A DNA stretch of 64,000 bases from Caprimulgus europaeus (lineage: Eukaryota; Chordata; Aves; Caprimulgiformes; Caprimulgidae), in the NCBI GenBank assembly GCA_907165065.1, contig OU015540.1, positions 4,262,001 to 4,326,000 of the forward strand, given 5' to 3'. The notes under the pieces were generated by a model. That model was not told where the DNA came from. It worked only from the letters and a program-made list of their open reading frames with translations, and ran no database searches. Both the position numbers and the translations under genes were made by a program. Below, one piece after another: positions 39,663-52,900 of this stretch; the stretch's first letter is position 1, and every line of letters begins with the position of its first letter.

Positions 39663-42070
39663 AGTTGTCCCCCCTGAACACAAGGACACTCAGCACACAG
39701 CAGCTGTGGGTCCCACACCTCCATCAAGCAGCTGAATGGCAGCAGAGGGGGACCCCCCCAGCTCCCCCCAGCCCTGCTGCCTTCACAATCAGAAGGCCCA
39801 GGCTTCCGCTGGGACGTAAGAGAAAATAAATTATCAGCCCTGATCTGGAACCGGGCGGGCAAGTGCCAGGAAGGGCTTTACCAGCACCACTCGCCTGCCC
39901 CGAGCAGGCAGGAAGGGAAGGCAGCGAGGAGGGGGCTGCCTGCAGATGGGGCACCCAGCCCCATTCAGAGAGAGGTGCTGAGCAGGTACAGGCCATGCCA
40001 GCACCCAAAGGTGACAGTCTGTACCCACTGCATGGACAAGGTCGGTCACTCAGTGCTCCTCAGCATAACCCTTGACCTGGACTGGTGCAAACACCAGCCT
40101 CCCTCTCCCAGGGCCTTCCTCACCCCCACAAAATAGTATCCAGATATCAAAACACCATCAAAAGCCTCTAGCCTATTTGATGGACTTACCTGGACACAGT
40201 GATCTCCAAATCCTTTATGATAACCTGGAGCTTCACAAAACTCACTGCTAAAAAACCATAAAAAATACAAGGTGCTGGAACAGCAAACATCAGACTTCCT
40301 CAGCCCCAGGAGGCTGGGCAGAAAGCCCTCATTAGCTCACATCACATCGTTAATTAGCTGAAAAAATACCTGCCAAAGGCCTGGCAGGACCACATCCAAA
40401 ACCTCTGCCAGTCCTGTCCAGGGCCAGGTTAGGTGTGGCAGGTGAAAGCTGTGTGCTCAGGGACAGGTGAGTATGGAGCCAGGAGCGGGTGCTGCAGCCT
40501 GACACGTTGCTCCCAAGCAGGAGCAGGACCAGAGCAGCGCTGGAGCTCACCCAGCACCGCCCCAGCATCTGGTTTTTATCCAAAAACTCTTAAAAAAATC
40601 CAGAGATGCTGCATCAAAGCAGGTTTGCTGCAAACCAGCATGGCTGAGGTGGGTGTGAGCCCACCAGAGCTGTTCTGGCTGGTACCTCCACTGCCAGCAG
40701 CCTGCTCAGCACGGCCACAGCTCACGATGTTGGGCTGTTTACACCAGAATTGTGCTCTTGCTCTGAGTTATTTCACCTTGGACATCGAGTTCTGTGCAAA
40801 GGTTCTCAGTGCCTGATCACTTGGTAGACCACTGCAGCACGGCTAAACCCAAAAGTCTACTCAGTACCACGAGAAACTGTGCTGGGAAGGAACACAGGCA
40901 CAAGTCCACATCTACCTTTGCAATAAGTAACTGGAGATGAGATTTCTCAGTCCCCTCCCTGAGAATTCAGGCTTAATGGGCCAGACTCAGTAACAGCACA
41001 GACACCAGACTGTTGATCTGATCACAACCACAGCTGCCCAGTTCAGGGCTGAGTTTGAACCATTATTTACCATTTTTCCCGTGCTTACTGAAGAATGATT
41101 CTGCTTTGCTCTCCTAGGGCAGGAGCAGAGGGGCAGTCATACCTCCCGAAATATCAGTCTGGATGACCACATCCATCCGAGGCGTGGGGGACAGAGGAGT
41201 TGTTGGCATCACCACTGCAGCTGGAAGGTGCTGCCACTTACAGAATCCACCAGCAGCTTCTCTCAGATCTTCAGTTTGCTCCAGGCAGAAGATGGGAAGT
41301 ATCACCAGCAGCTGAATGAAGAGTCTGGACACACTCTGAGCTAACGTAGCTGATTTTGCTGGAAGCAAATGGAGGCACACAAATGGCTTGGGTGGGACAG
41401 CAGTGCTCTCCAGAGCTAGATGAGGAGAGATGTCTGCAGCTTCACAGCTGAGGTCTTGCTATGAGTGAGTCAAGCAGAAGGAGGAGAGTCTATCATTGCA
41501 CGCTCCACCATTGCTAACAAGAGCAGAAAGGCTCCTCTCTTCTCTTCTCTGATCAGAGTGTTTCTCGTGGCTCTGCAAGAGGAAGGATATACGCAGAAGC
41601 AGGAGATGCCTCCTCACCCATCCACATCAGCTCGCTCCAGATCTTCCTCCTGGGCTTGGAGGTGAGAAACAAGAAGTTTAGAGTGACAGCAGGGTCTGTA
41701 TTTGAAAGCACTCCTTCAGATGCAACTCAAACAAAAAATAAAGGAAGTTATCTAAACTCACCTGAGGAGCAGGGGAAAAACGCACGAGTGCAAGTCCTAA
41801 GAGCAGCTTTAAGGAGGAACAAGAAGGAAAATTACATTTGTAAGCAAAACGTGCCAGGAGAAACTCAGCTTGTCCTTTCCCATCCCTGCAAAACCCAAGC
41901 TGACAGTGTCTGTAGAGAGCAGCTACGAAGCACAGTGAGGACCGAGGGGTTATTACTGCTGGCATCTTGGTTTGGGCTAGAGTACAGAACACATGTAGTG
42001 TCACCCTGATCTTATCCAGCCCCATCTCCAAGCAGCAAACAAAAGGAAGAAGACACAGAATACTTATCAC
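39663..42070. other. Intergenic sequence
   Basis: No gene recognised. Composition changes from GC-rich to AT-rich across this stretch. Confidence 0.5.
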
Positions 42071-45000
42071 AACACAGATTTAATTTCTTAGGCAGTTATA
42101 AAATAACAAAGAGCGACGGGCTAGCAGTGAGAGCCAGACACTTGGTGAGGTGGAATGTTAAGACAAATTTGGTTTTTTCCACTTATCAACATAGATATCA
42201 AACAGAGCGAGCACTGCAGGATGCAGGGTTTTTTCCAGGTGAGGAAGCAAATGCAAGAGCAAACAGATCCAAGTAGACAAAGGGTGGAGTTGACACCTCA
42301 TAGAAACCCAGAGCTGCAGGTTCAGGAAGAGCTCAGCGCTCCCGAGTGGGACACGCAGCGGCAGCGCGGGGGGAGTCGGCGCACGGATCGCTGCGGCTGC
42401 ATGGGCAAAGCCACAGCACCGAGACATCTGTCACCAGCACAACTGGAGCTACTGGTAAGCCAGAATAAAACCTTATTGTCCATTATTTTCAAGGCAGTGT
42501 AAGATGAGATTTGCCAATCTGATGTGTGTTAAAATGAAGGCATGTTATGGTTAGAAAAATAGGAATTTGCTGAATTCCTTTTGGTCGCGCAACTGGAATC
42601 TGAGAGGATTTACTGGCGGTCAGCAAGCCTCTCACGGGGCACCACAGACTCTGGAAGAACAAAAGCCTGCTCTGCCTGTGTGGAGAAGATACTCTGCCTT
42701 GCTCTCAGATGTTAACAGGTTAAATCAAGGCGACTGTTACCCAGGACAGCTGGAGCACAGAATAAAACTTTCCAAACCTCTGTAATGATTAATCCCCACC
42801 AATGCTCTGGACAAAGCCTCCTGTTGCTCTGCAAACACAAGCAGTATACTGAATAGCTCAGCCATCTACAAGGAAAGGAATTCTACTGGCTTACTCCACG
42901 TTGCTTTGGTGCTAACGCTGTTATTAGAGACAAGAAAGGACAGCATGGGGTGTAACAAAGAGTGTTCTGCTGATCAGCTTCTCAGGGCTCTCCTCTAACC
43001 TACTCACCGAGCTGCTGGCTCTTCAGTTCATTCCTACCTGTTTACTACTACACACAGGTCAGACACATGTTTCCTGTGGAGACCCCTGTCACTGTATTAA
43101 AAGCCTTCTCAGATATTTATCTGCATTCAAGCAAACCTGAAAAGCCACCACCTCTACCCCCACCCTCTGTAGAAAGAGGTCCAAGAAACCAGCTTAGGTA
43201 GGACCTGAAGCAACAAGGTACCTGCACAGATCTGATCCCAGAGGGAGCACTCGTGCTGACGTCCTGCTGAACGTGGCCTCAGAAGAAACAGCTTTTACTA
43301 ACCTCTTTATGCTTTTTACTTCCTCCTCCTCTGCCAGGCCCAGCCTCTTAACTGTTAGATTTGTATCTATTGCTGTATTTTGGAAATAGTGACATGAGAA
43401 GACTCCAGAGCAGATAAAAGCTTTCTGCCTCAGAACTTGAAATACAAACCAGGGTAAACAGATGTCGAGACAGCAGTGGAGTATATACACTCGCCACCCA
43501 TTTGCACATCAAGGGAAACAGCTCCTTCCCTACTCACTGGGAACAGATCCCACTGCAATCTAAGACCTGAGTTTAGGATTCCAAGTTTGTAAGTGTTCCC
43601 CCCTCCCCAGCTTTGGTTGTTTCATTTGTCTGTCTCTGCCCCCAACCCTCTACCGAGTTAAAAAGCTATCAAGAAGCACAGTGTGTACCTAGAGAGAGGC
43701 ACACTGTCACAGAACACACACTGGCCTTCCAAGGAAGGTCAGTCTAAAACAAGAGGGGCTGTATAGGTGTTCTCACATTGTATGACAACAAGCTCATGGC
43801 CACAGGACAGGGCTAGAGCCTCCCTGGCTTATCCTGGGGAATCCAGGGCTGTTGGACCCTCAAACAGAAATGTTGTGACACCACCTAACCCACAGGGCGT
43901 AACCGTGCTGTCATATGCTGCATACCCAGGTGAGGATGCAGCTGCAAACAGCATTTCTGCTAAGAAAAAACAATAAAATAAATCTTTGTGTCATTGGGAT
44001 GAAATCCCAACCTGAAAGGCTTCTAACTTTGGTAGTATAACCACAACAGGGTGGTTGCTGAGGGCCTAAGGCCATCAGAAATAGTTGTATTAGTTTATAA
44101 GTTTATATCCTCATGCAACAAACCTAAAACAAACTACTGTCACCACCCTGAAATATGTCAGTGGGACCAGAAAACCACCTGCTCCAGCCTACTAGCTCCA
44201 TGCTGGTCACTAACCACAGAATATTAATACCTTTGCTCTCTAAAAAAGACTTTCCCAGTTACAACAACAACAAAAAGATAGATACTTCAACTGGTTTCCA
44301 GTTTCTACTTAAGAATGAACCAAGCAGGGCACAGCAATTCAGGAGTCAGTGCATGGCTCAGGAGCAGGAGCTTACTACAGCATATGGAAGACACAAGCAC
44401 AGCAAATATGGGCTCTCCAACTCACCTGTGGAAGATAAGGTGTAAAAGTTAAGAGGAGGGTAAAATTAGTATAATAAATGTCCTCAATTTTTAGCAGGAA
44501 AATAATTACATTAAGGAGTGTATCTTACTATGCAAGATGGCTTTTGTTACACACACAAGCTGTAAAACTTGCTTGCTTAGCAGACCTGTGTTGCTTATGC
44601 ATGTCTGCTGCTAAATCAACTTGTGGAGTCTGCACCAAACCTCCAGGTATGTTATCAGGAACGTTCCCAGCTTTAGTCTGGAACAAGCAGACATCTGACA
44701 GCTCCTGGGCAGTTTAGTTTGCCAGCAAAGCTCACTGAGCTTCTATTTACTTTAAGACTTGTATTTTACTCTGCAGTTATGAGCTCCACAGCAAAGCAGA
44801 CAGCACCTGCAGTAAAATAAATAATTCCTGACCATGGAATTTAGTTATCAGCCAGAGCTTAAAGCCAAGAGACTTAAGTGAGATCTCAGCATGGCTCAGT
44901 GGTTTGCTTTGGATGTGCTGGGTTATGGAGAGGACACCACAAGCTGCTCCAGATAACTACTTAGGACAATCAAGGGGTTTCAGTGAATGAACAAGCCTGA

Positions 45001-46224
45001 TCCCTTCTCTTCCACATGTGCTTGTCTAAGAAGCATCTTCCACATACATGGACCAGCAGTAGCTTCACTGATTCAGGCAGATCTGGTGGCAGGGGCTATC
45101 ACCATCTTCTGCACTGTTAGAGTAAAGGGAAGCCCACCTGCCCACACAGGGCTCTGGGGACAAAGACCACTGCCTGCTATGGCTTGAGAGAAGACTTGTT
45201 AATGGTACCAAATCCTCAAAGCACATCACTGCCTAGCTGTGGTAGGGAGTTCACACGCAGCTGGAATACTCAGCTTCTGTTCTCCTCTCAAGATCTGCAA
45301 TTTCCTTGTCTGTTTTTATTTTATTTCTTTGCAAGCAGCCAGTAGAGGGAAAGGAAGCAACCCACATTGCTATGCAGAAGGCAAACGGGCTCATTTTGGC
45401 AAAGGAAAGTAATACTCACCAAGTACTTTGCTAATCACTCGTTCACTAACTGTTACCCAAGACTTAAAGAGAAGGCACATTACAACCCTAAAAATAGTCT
45501 GCAGCACTGCTCAGCCTTGGAAAGCCCTAGCCAGGGTCATGGTAGTTAAGGATTTATTCCAAAACTGCCAAAGAGACAACCAGTCCTTGGAGTGTATCAC
45601 AAGAGTTACTCTGATGAAAGGGGAAATTAAAAAACCAAAACCAACCAAACAAAAAAAGCACTGTTATCTAGCAAAAGAGAACCCAGAAGAAAATTAATCT
45701 TTTAAAATCACTTATATTTACATGAGTATCTGGAAAAAAAAAATCATGAACCTCCACTATTAGAGCAGTACACTTTGCCACAGACTGAAGAGAAACGAGA
45801 ATTGAGAGCTAAGCCTTCCAGGTGAAAACCTTAAGGCTGTTTAAAGAGTGGGGCTGCCACACTCTACAGGGACTTCCATCCAGCCTGACAGAATCCTTGC
45901 TTTGGATAATTTAAAGAAGTATAAAAAAAAAAAAGTTATTGCTACTCTGCCAAGGAAATAAGTCAATCTACAGGAGAGAAAGAAAGTGCATTTCAAGTCT
46001 TCTCTGAAAAAAAACCAACCCAACAAGCCACAAGCTTATCAGCCACCGTGGGCTATAGACACCCAAGTACTAAAGGTGCACAAACAGTCTCTAGCAAGTC
46101 CCCCTTCATTTTCTTTCTTCCTGCAGCAATTTCTTTTCTTCCCTGTAAAGGCACTTTCTATATTCTATATCCTTATGCAGGGAAACACTTTCAGGTTTCC
46201 ATCCCAACAAACAGAACAGTCCCA
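42071..46224. other. Region downstream of WIPI2 (possible distal 3'UTR or intergenic)
   Basis: No protein pattern. Signal hexamers usable by WIPI2 on the - strand occur at 45553-45558 (AATAAA), 45315-45325 (overlapping AATAAAATAAA) and 42079-42084 (ATTAAA), so longer 3'UTRs are possible. Otherwise nothing recognisable. Confidence 0.4.
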
Positions 46225-46249
46225 CAAATACACAACATTCAGAAGGAAT

Positions 46250-46255
46250 TTTAAT
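46250..46255 (-). terminator. WIPI2 polyadenylation signal candidate (ATTAAA)
   Basis: On the - strand TTAATTAAAATTCC is followed by GT-rich sequence (tgttgtgtatttgtggg, about 46220-46238), the usual arrangement around a cleavage site. Confidence 0.45.
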
Positions 46256-46494
46256 TAACAAAATGGTCCAGGAAAGGGGAGGGAGAACCCAAAAAACCAG
46301 GCCATTGCATTTGAAAGGTTGCATGTCAGTCACTAGGTATGCCTGCAAGCCCATGCACAGGAAACCATTTGGACCTTTGTCAGTGCAGAACTAGTCTCAG
46401 CTTCCAGAACCACTTCTCTACTCCTTCCTTATATAAGCTAAATATTATATACATATGTAAAAAAAATACAAACTTGGGTTTGTTATAAAGTGGC

Positions 46495-46510
46495 TTCTCT
46501 CTCTCTCTCC
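46495..46510. repeat. (CT)n microsatellite
   Basis: About eight CT units. Confidence 0.8.
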
Positions 46511-46824
46511 CCCTCCTATGCTTGCTTGGCACATGAATGCATGCAAAGCTAGTAGGCTCTGAGGGCTGCACAAACAGCAGGTTTTGGCAACAAAAAAAAA
46601 TAAACACAGCTAAAATAGATAAGCAAGATTAAAAGCCACTGAATTGAAAACCATATATTTTTCCAATTGTATAGAATTAGAACTACAGCTACGACTTAAA
46701 ACTGTAAGAGTCTGTCATCCTCTCTCCCAACTCATGTCAAAGTTCATAGCAGCATAACACGAGATTCCTCAAGAAACATCAAGCCAGTGTTCTCTGCTTC
46801 AGGAGTGAGTTCACAGGTCAAAGT

Positions 46825-46937
46825 TTAGTCTGTCCGAAGGATCATGGGAGGATGCTCACTGTCTTCATCCAATCTAAGGGAGTTGGTTTCATCTTCCAGG
46901 CAAACTCCACCCACAGCACCCAGGTCATCTGTATAGG
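46825..46937 (-). CDS. WIPI2: WIPI2 last coding exon
   Basis: Encodes [20 protein letters not shown] and [17 protein letters not shown], stop TAA at 46825-46827. Acceptor ctctccag. The disordered, acidic C-terminal tail. Confidence 0.97.
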
Positions 46938-49900
46938 CTGGAGAGAAAGGAACAAGTAGTTGGGGGATCAGCAGCACAAACTAAGGCTTGGATTCAAAAC
47001 CAACTATGATAGCTAGAGGACCAGACATTACTTGCAATAGTTTCACTGCCACCCTATGTCTTCTTTTATCACAACTGTGTTTCTCCAAGCCAAAAGCAGT
47101 TTATGATCAAAATTAAACTACTCTGTGTGTGTGCAATGAGTACTTCTGCTTTGGGTAGGCTGATGTTTTTCTTAATCTCCACCCATGCATTACAGCTGCA
47201 GCTGCAGTGCTGATGCTACACAGGCAGACTGCCCTTCCTCTGCAGCTGAATCACTGACCTGAGTGCCATACAAAGATGGTAGAAGCTCCATCTGGAGAGC
47301 TGCAGCATTAACCAAACTCTCATCCTCTCAATTTAACAGAGCAGCAAATCAGGCTAAAATGTCACCATTCCCATAAAGGAATGATAGAGGCATTTATCAA
47401 CCTTGTTAAAAAAAAAAGGGGAGGGGGTGGGCTGCAATTCAGATGCTTTGCATGAGATCTGGTTGCAGAACTAGTAATTGTGTTAGAGCATCTCAAGAAC
47501 CAATTGGTAAGTACTGCAACTACAACTACAGTAGTCAACCCCAATCTGAGTCAAAGTTCTACCCAGAAAGTAGCAAAGATGAGTGATCCATCTACAGGGG
47601 GCTATGGTACATCACAAGTGCTTTTCCTACTGCTCACCAATGCTCCACATCACACGTGCAGCTATGAAAAGCTTGGTGTTGAAGTAGATGAGCTCACGCA
47701 GCCATCTAGAATGAAGCAATACACAGAGGCGCTCTCTGCCCCATTTTCAGCCTTCTCCTTACCATGCCTTGTGGGTGAGGAAGGCACATATGTACCTTTA
47801 GTCACAGCGGCACTGTACGTCTGCGCTACCAACGGCCGGTCGTGGGATGCAGACTCGAGGATTTCGTTGGCTGGCTCCATGCTGCCATCGAGCCTACCAA
47901 GCAGAGAGAGGTTAGCTGGAGAGGAGATCTACCTGAGCATAGTACAGCTGGAGCTGACAGCTACACAAGAATATCTCATCAGACATGCAAGAATAATATG
48001 TACACACAAGCAACAGGAGGAACTTGGTCCCTCCATCCTGCAGGACTGTCAAGAAGGCATCTGATAACACATCATATTTAACGTCAAAGACACATCAGTG
48101 ACATGTTTGCCTCTGACATATCATTGGGGTCTAAATCCTAATGGCTGGTGCTAGGAAAAAAGACTCAAACAAGAGTGCACCATTAAACAAACCCAGCAGC
48201 CATTCCAATCAGCAATATTACAGACTGTCTCTTGAGCTCTGTCCACAACAGAAGTGGTTGCTTCATACACATATACTAGAAAAAACTTTAGCAAGGTACT
48301 AGAGCATTTCAGAGAGTAACTTGATAAAAGCTTCCCTCTATGAGACTTTATCTACAAGATATCTGAGGTCATACCTTAAAACAATCAAATACATGATTTT
48401 TTGATCAGTATTATAATGGACCAAAGCTTCAAATCTGAATGATCATCATGAGTTATTGGCTTTAATTCTACAACTGATCAGGTAAGTAACCCAACTATAT
48501 TTCTCTAGCTTTTCCTGCCAAATCTTACTAAGGAATAACAATGCCTTGGCATATTTTCCTTAAGTGTCTGTAGTACTGCTAAAGAACATTAGTTGGCTGG
48601 CCTATATGCAAGGAAGTTTAATAAGGACACTGGTAGAGAACACAGATAATTTCGTAGGCCAGATTCCTCTCTGAAGTAAGAGAGTAACATCTCTTTCTCA
48701 TCTCTGTAACTGCTTTATTTATTGATGAAGAGGATGCTGTCAGGCGTTTCAAGTTCTTGTTTAAGTAACTCAACACAAACTGCCAAGTAAGAGGGAACAG
48801 GATCATCCAGCTAACAGTGATTGATCCTTCACTGCAATCAGACAGTGTTAAGTTTCTGCTGGTAAAGTGGTGCTTAGTGTAGCAGATACCAGGAAGGAAG
48901 GCACAGGGGGATTCTGAAGTTACACACTCACGTCAGAGCTCTGGAAAAAGATTATTTTAAAGAAATGAGCTGTTCCAAGTTAGACTTTTGCAGAACAGAA
49001 TTAAGTTTAAGGACAAACTGGATTTTGTGAAGAAATAAAATACGACAGTCCTGAGATAACGTGGGCTTACTTGTGCTGCTTCATTAGTGTGCACTCTCCT
49101 CCTTCTTGGGGGTCTAGGTTGTACATGTAGAGATACCCATCAGCAGCTCCCACCAGTAAGCGAGGGATCTTCTGGATTCTAGAAAGGTTTGGGGGAGAGC
49201 AACAGATTTAAGAAGAACTTAAGTTTTGTATCAGCACACTCTCCTCCCCTCCCATGATTCTGAGCCATTATTTCCACACTGTTGCTTCTAGACAGGGAAC
49301 ACTTAACAGTTAGAGCACCTAGGAAAGAACTGTGTGTAAAAAAAGTAAGGCACAACCACATTTTGGGGCTAATGGGATGCTACAGGAATGAAGGAACTTC
49401 TGAATCTGTTTTACTGGTCATATATAAGTTGCCATCCTGTTATCAAGCTTTGTGCAACTCCACAGACTAATATTCCAACAGGAAGTATTTACTTATTTCA
49501 GAAATGTTACAAAGCTTAATTATTGCTTAAAGGGTGCTTTGAGATTTGAGCAGTGAGAGTACAGACATAAAGTCCATTTAGCATAAAGAACTATAACCTC
49601 CCCCCAAAGTTCACTACCACTCAGCTTATTGCTTTGGTAGCTGTGCCAAGTGGGACCTGCCTTTGGTGAAGACAGAATAAAGATTAGATTTAGTCCTCAA
49701 AGTTAACTTTAATGAATGCTATGCTATTTTAGAGACAAGAATAATACAAACTTGCTTTCAAAGACTTCTTTAATGGTTACTCTGGATTGTCTAATTTTGC
49801 AATTCACTAACACAGCACACAGTATCAGTCCCCCTAACACTAACAGAAGCAAGTGCCATAAACCCATGGGTCTGTTCTCCACATTTTTCTTTCAAAATTG

Positions 49901-52900
49901 AAAGAGACATAGTGCTTATGGACATGGTTTAGTCATGGACTTGTCAGTGTGAGGTTAATGATTGGACCTGATGATCTTCAAGGGCTTTTCCAATCCAGGC
50001 AATTCTGTGATTTAGACAACACTTACAAATAGTCTATTCTCAGCCAAATATGATGACTCTCCCTCCTCCCCTCACAGGGCCGTGAGGTGTTGGCTACAAC
50101 ACATTGCTCTTAAACTGGAAGAGGCTTTGAAATGATTACAGGTGACCCACTGCTCTGTGTACTACCTGCTCTGCTGGAGATGAGGTTATGTTTGACAGCA
50201 CCAGCCTCTCCACAGCCCAACGTGGCAACCCAGTGGGTGATGAATGCAGGCTCCATTTCTCTACTTACGTGGCAAGTGCACAGATGTTTTTGTGCCCACA
50301 GAAGGGCAGGCGGACTGTAGCAAAGGCTCTACCCTGGTTGAACATTTCTGTTACTTGAGAGGGCAGATAACTTGTGGAGGCCATCAGCACTTTTCCAAAG
50401 TAACCTGTCCAGGTTGTAGGCTCTTCCTGAGGTCTACAAGTCAGAAGACAAAAAGTGATCGACTTTGCCTTCATATTAGAGAGAAAGGTGTGTAAACACC
50501 TCAAAACATCTTATTTTTTTAAAATATTAAGCAGCTATTTGTTTCTCTTCAGAAATAACTAACACCCTTGGCAACTCTAATCCACTTCATTCATGCTACA
50601 GGGCACAGTGTCCTGCAATACCCTCAGCCTGTTATTTAATCATGTTTGATTGTAAACTGATACTTCTGCTTATAAAACTGCCATTTCGTAAGGTTGATTA
50701 TACAAGAGCAAGATTTACTGGAAGTGCTACACTTAAACATTTTATTCACCTGTTTATCACTAAGCAAGTAATGGTTTACAACAACCTCCCCAGAAATGCA
50801 AGAAAGACTGTCCTCTCAAATCATAAATAGGAACGTTTTACAACTTGGTGCCTTTTAAAGCCCTATGGGCAGCTGGAAGGCATTGCTGTGATAACTCTTC
50901 CCATGTGGATGTCAGAAGAGGTGAAACACAAACATAAGTAAAATGTGAAAACTGCTCCACATCCCTCTGCCAAGGATGGCCAATTTCTCTTTGGCAGAAA
51001 TACCTTTTCTGTTCGCTGGGAGAACAGTACGCAGCTCAGCTGCAGTTGCTGATTCCTAAGTGACTTCTTTACTTTACAGAAGTGTTCTAAAGAAGCCTGT
51101 CCTCCTTTTGGAGAGCTCATCCTGTTGAGTATAACCAATTTTAAAGTCCTTCCCTTGAACAACCTAAGGCACCTCTGAAACCTACTTTTCTTTCACAGTC
51201 TCAAGTTTGAAGATATGCACTGTCTCTGTGTTACTAGATGCAGACAGAAACATGCCATCCATGCTGAAAGCCAACGAACAGATGCTCACACACCTAGGAG
51301 AAAAAAAAAAGGGAAAAACAATGAAGCATTATTTTTGACAGTCTAGTACTGTACCAACTGGTGTAAGAAGAAAGCTAGTGTTAACTAACTCATGGGAACT
51401 GACTTAAATGAGAATATTACTTCTCCATTTTGGTAGGTAGGAGTCTTTCTGCACATTCACCCCTAAGGAGTTCCATAATGTTCACACAAGCTGTACTGTG
51501 AGAGCTGGGAAGAACTGTGGCTGCATGGTAGACTCACCTGCTGCTCTTCTCCTGTCACTGATTGCAGGCAACTTGCAATTAAGCCAAAGTATTTGGTTTT
51601 ATTAATAATTAAGCAGATTTCTCAGTCACCACTGCTTTGCAAATAAGAAAAAAGAACATTTCCATAATAAGTATTTTGAGTTCTCTGGTACCTTCTTTAA
51701 GCACTTCAAGAGCAAGATCCCCATTAATGATGTTCAACTCTGGTGTATACCAGATATGAGGGTCAATTAGTAACAATCTGAACCCAGTCTTACCTCAGTG
51801 TAAAGTACAGTAGAACTATGAGTTACTGCTACCACAAATCACAGTACTATTTCACAGTGGCTATCAATGATCACAGCAGTGGAAGGATTTAGAAGAGAGT
51901 GAGAGTATTAGAGGTACTGCCTCCAATTGCCATAAGAATACAATACATCTTACAAAAGGTGACCCACTTTAAACAAGTTCCCTGACCAATACATTTTTAA
52001 AAGGCAAGAGGGAGTACAATTCTGACAGGATTGATTTGTAGAACAGTCAAGTCCAAAAGAGTAAAATTGGAAGACATTCAAGCTGGAACTGTTTTAAGTG
52101 TACAGGCAAGGATGAATGAAGACAAAAACTGGCAAAAATCAGGATGCCAGCTCAATTGCAGAACATACTAGAGATCTACTGTAGGGAACGAGCTTCAGAT
52201 AATTAGCCCAGCTGAACTTTACCTCTTCACTCCCCTTCGGAATTCAAAGAGTTTCTGTCCCTCTGGAATGGAAAACACTCTTATTACTGTCCCCTGGAAA
52301 GAAAAAGAAAAAAAAACCCAAACATTTTTTCACTTCAAGTTCGTTCCCTGTGTATTAAGTGAGCAGAGTGGAAGTATAAGGAGCAAACCATTTCACTGTT
52401 AACTTATTGCTGTTCAGGCACACCATATACTAGCACAAAGTATTTATGGAGCTTGTTCGTAGGATGTGTTTGAAGAGTAAAGAAACAACAAGAGGTGGGA
52501 GCTACTACTGCAGAGAACAAGCTATGCATCAAGAACAACCCTTCTTATCATATTTGATCACAAAAATGACCACACTAGACAAGTACCACAAGTACAGTCA
52601 CCGGGATGTCTTTGTGCCTTTATCAGATGCAATCAGTTACACCTTTATATAAGATTATTACTCAAAGAGCAGAGGCTTCAGACTTTCTAATTTATACAAC
52701 TTAAATGGACAATTTGTCTTCATGTGCCAAAGACTGGCAAGACTCTTCTCTGTTCTGTCTTTAACTGTCTTGTTTTCATTAGGAAGACAGCATCAAAACA
52801 ACTAATTTCTAATAAGTATCCTGAACTAAAGAGAAAAACACAGGGTTGCCCTGATTAAAGCCAGATTAAAATGTGTTTATTTAAATAACTTTATTGTCCA

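Larger units (their letters stand above)
46225..46824 (-). other. WIPI2 3'UTR (proximal form)
   Basis: Runs from the stop to the ATTAAA signal at 46250-46255. Includes an AT-rich patch near 46440-46460 and a (CT)n run at 46495-46510. Confidence 0.5.
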
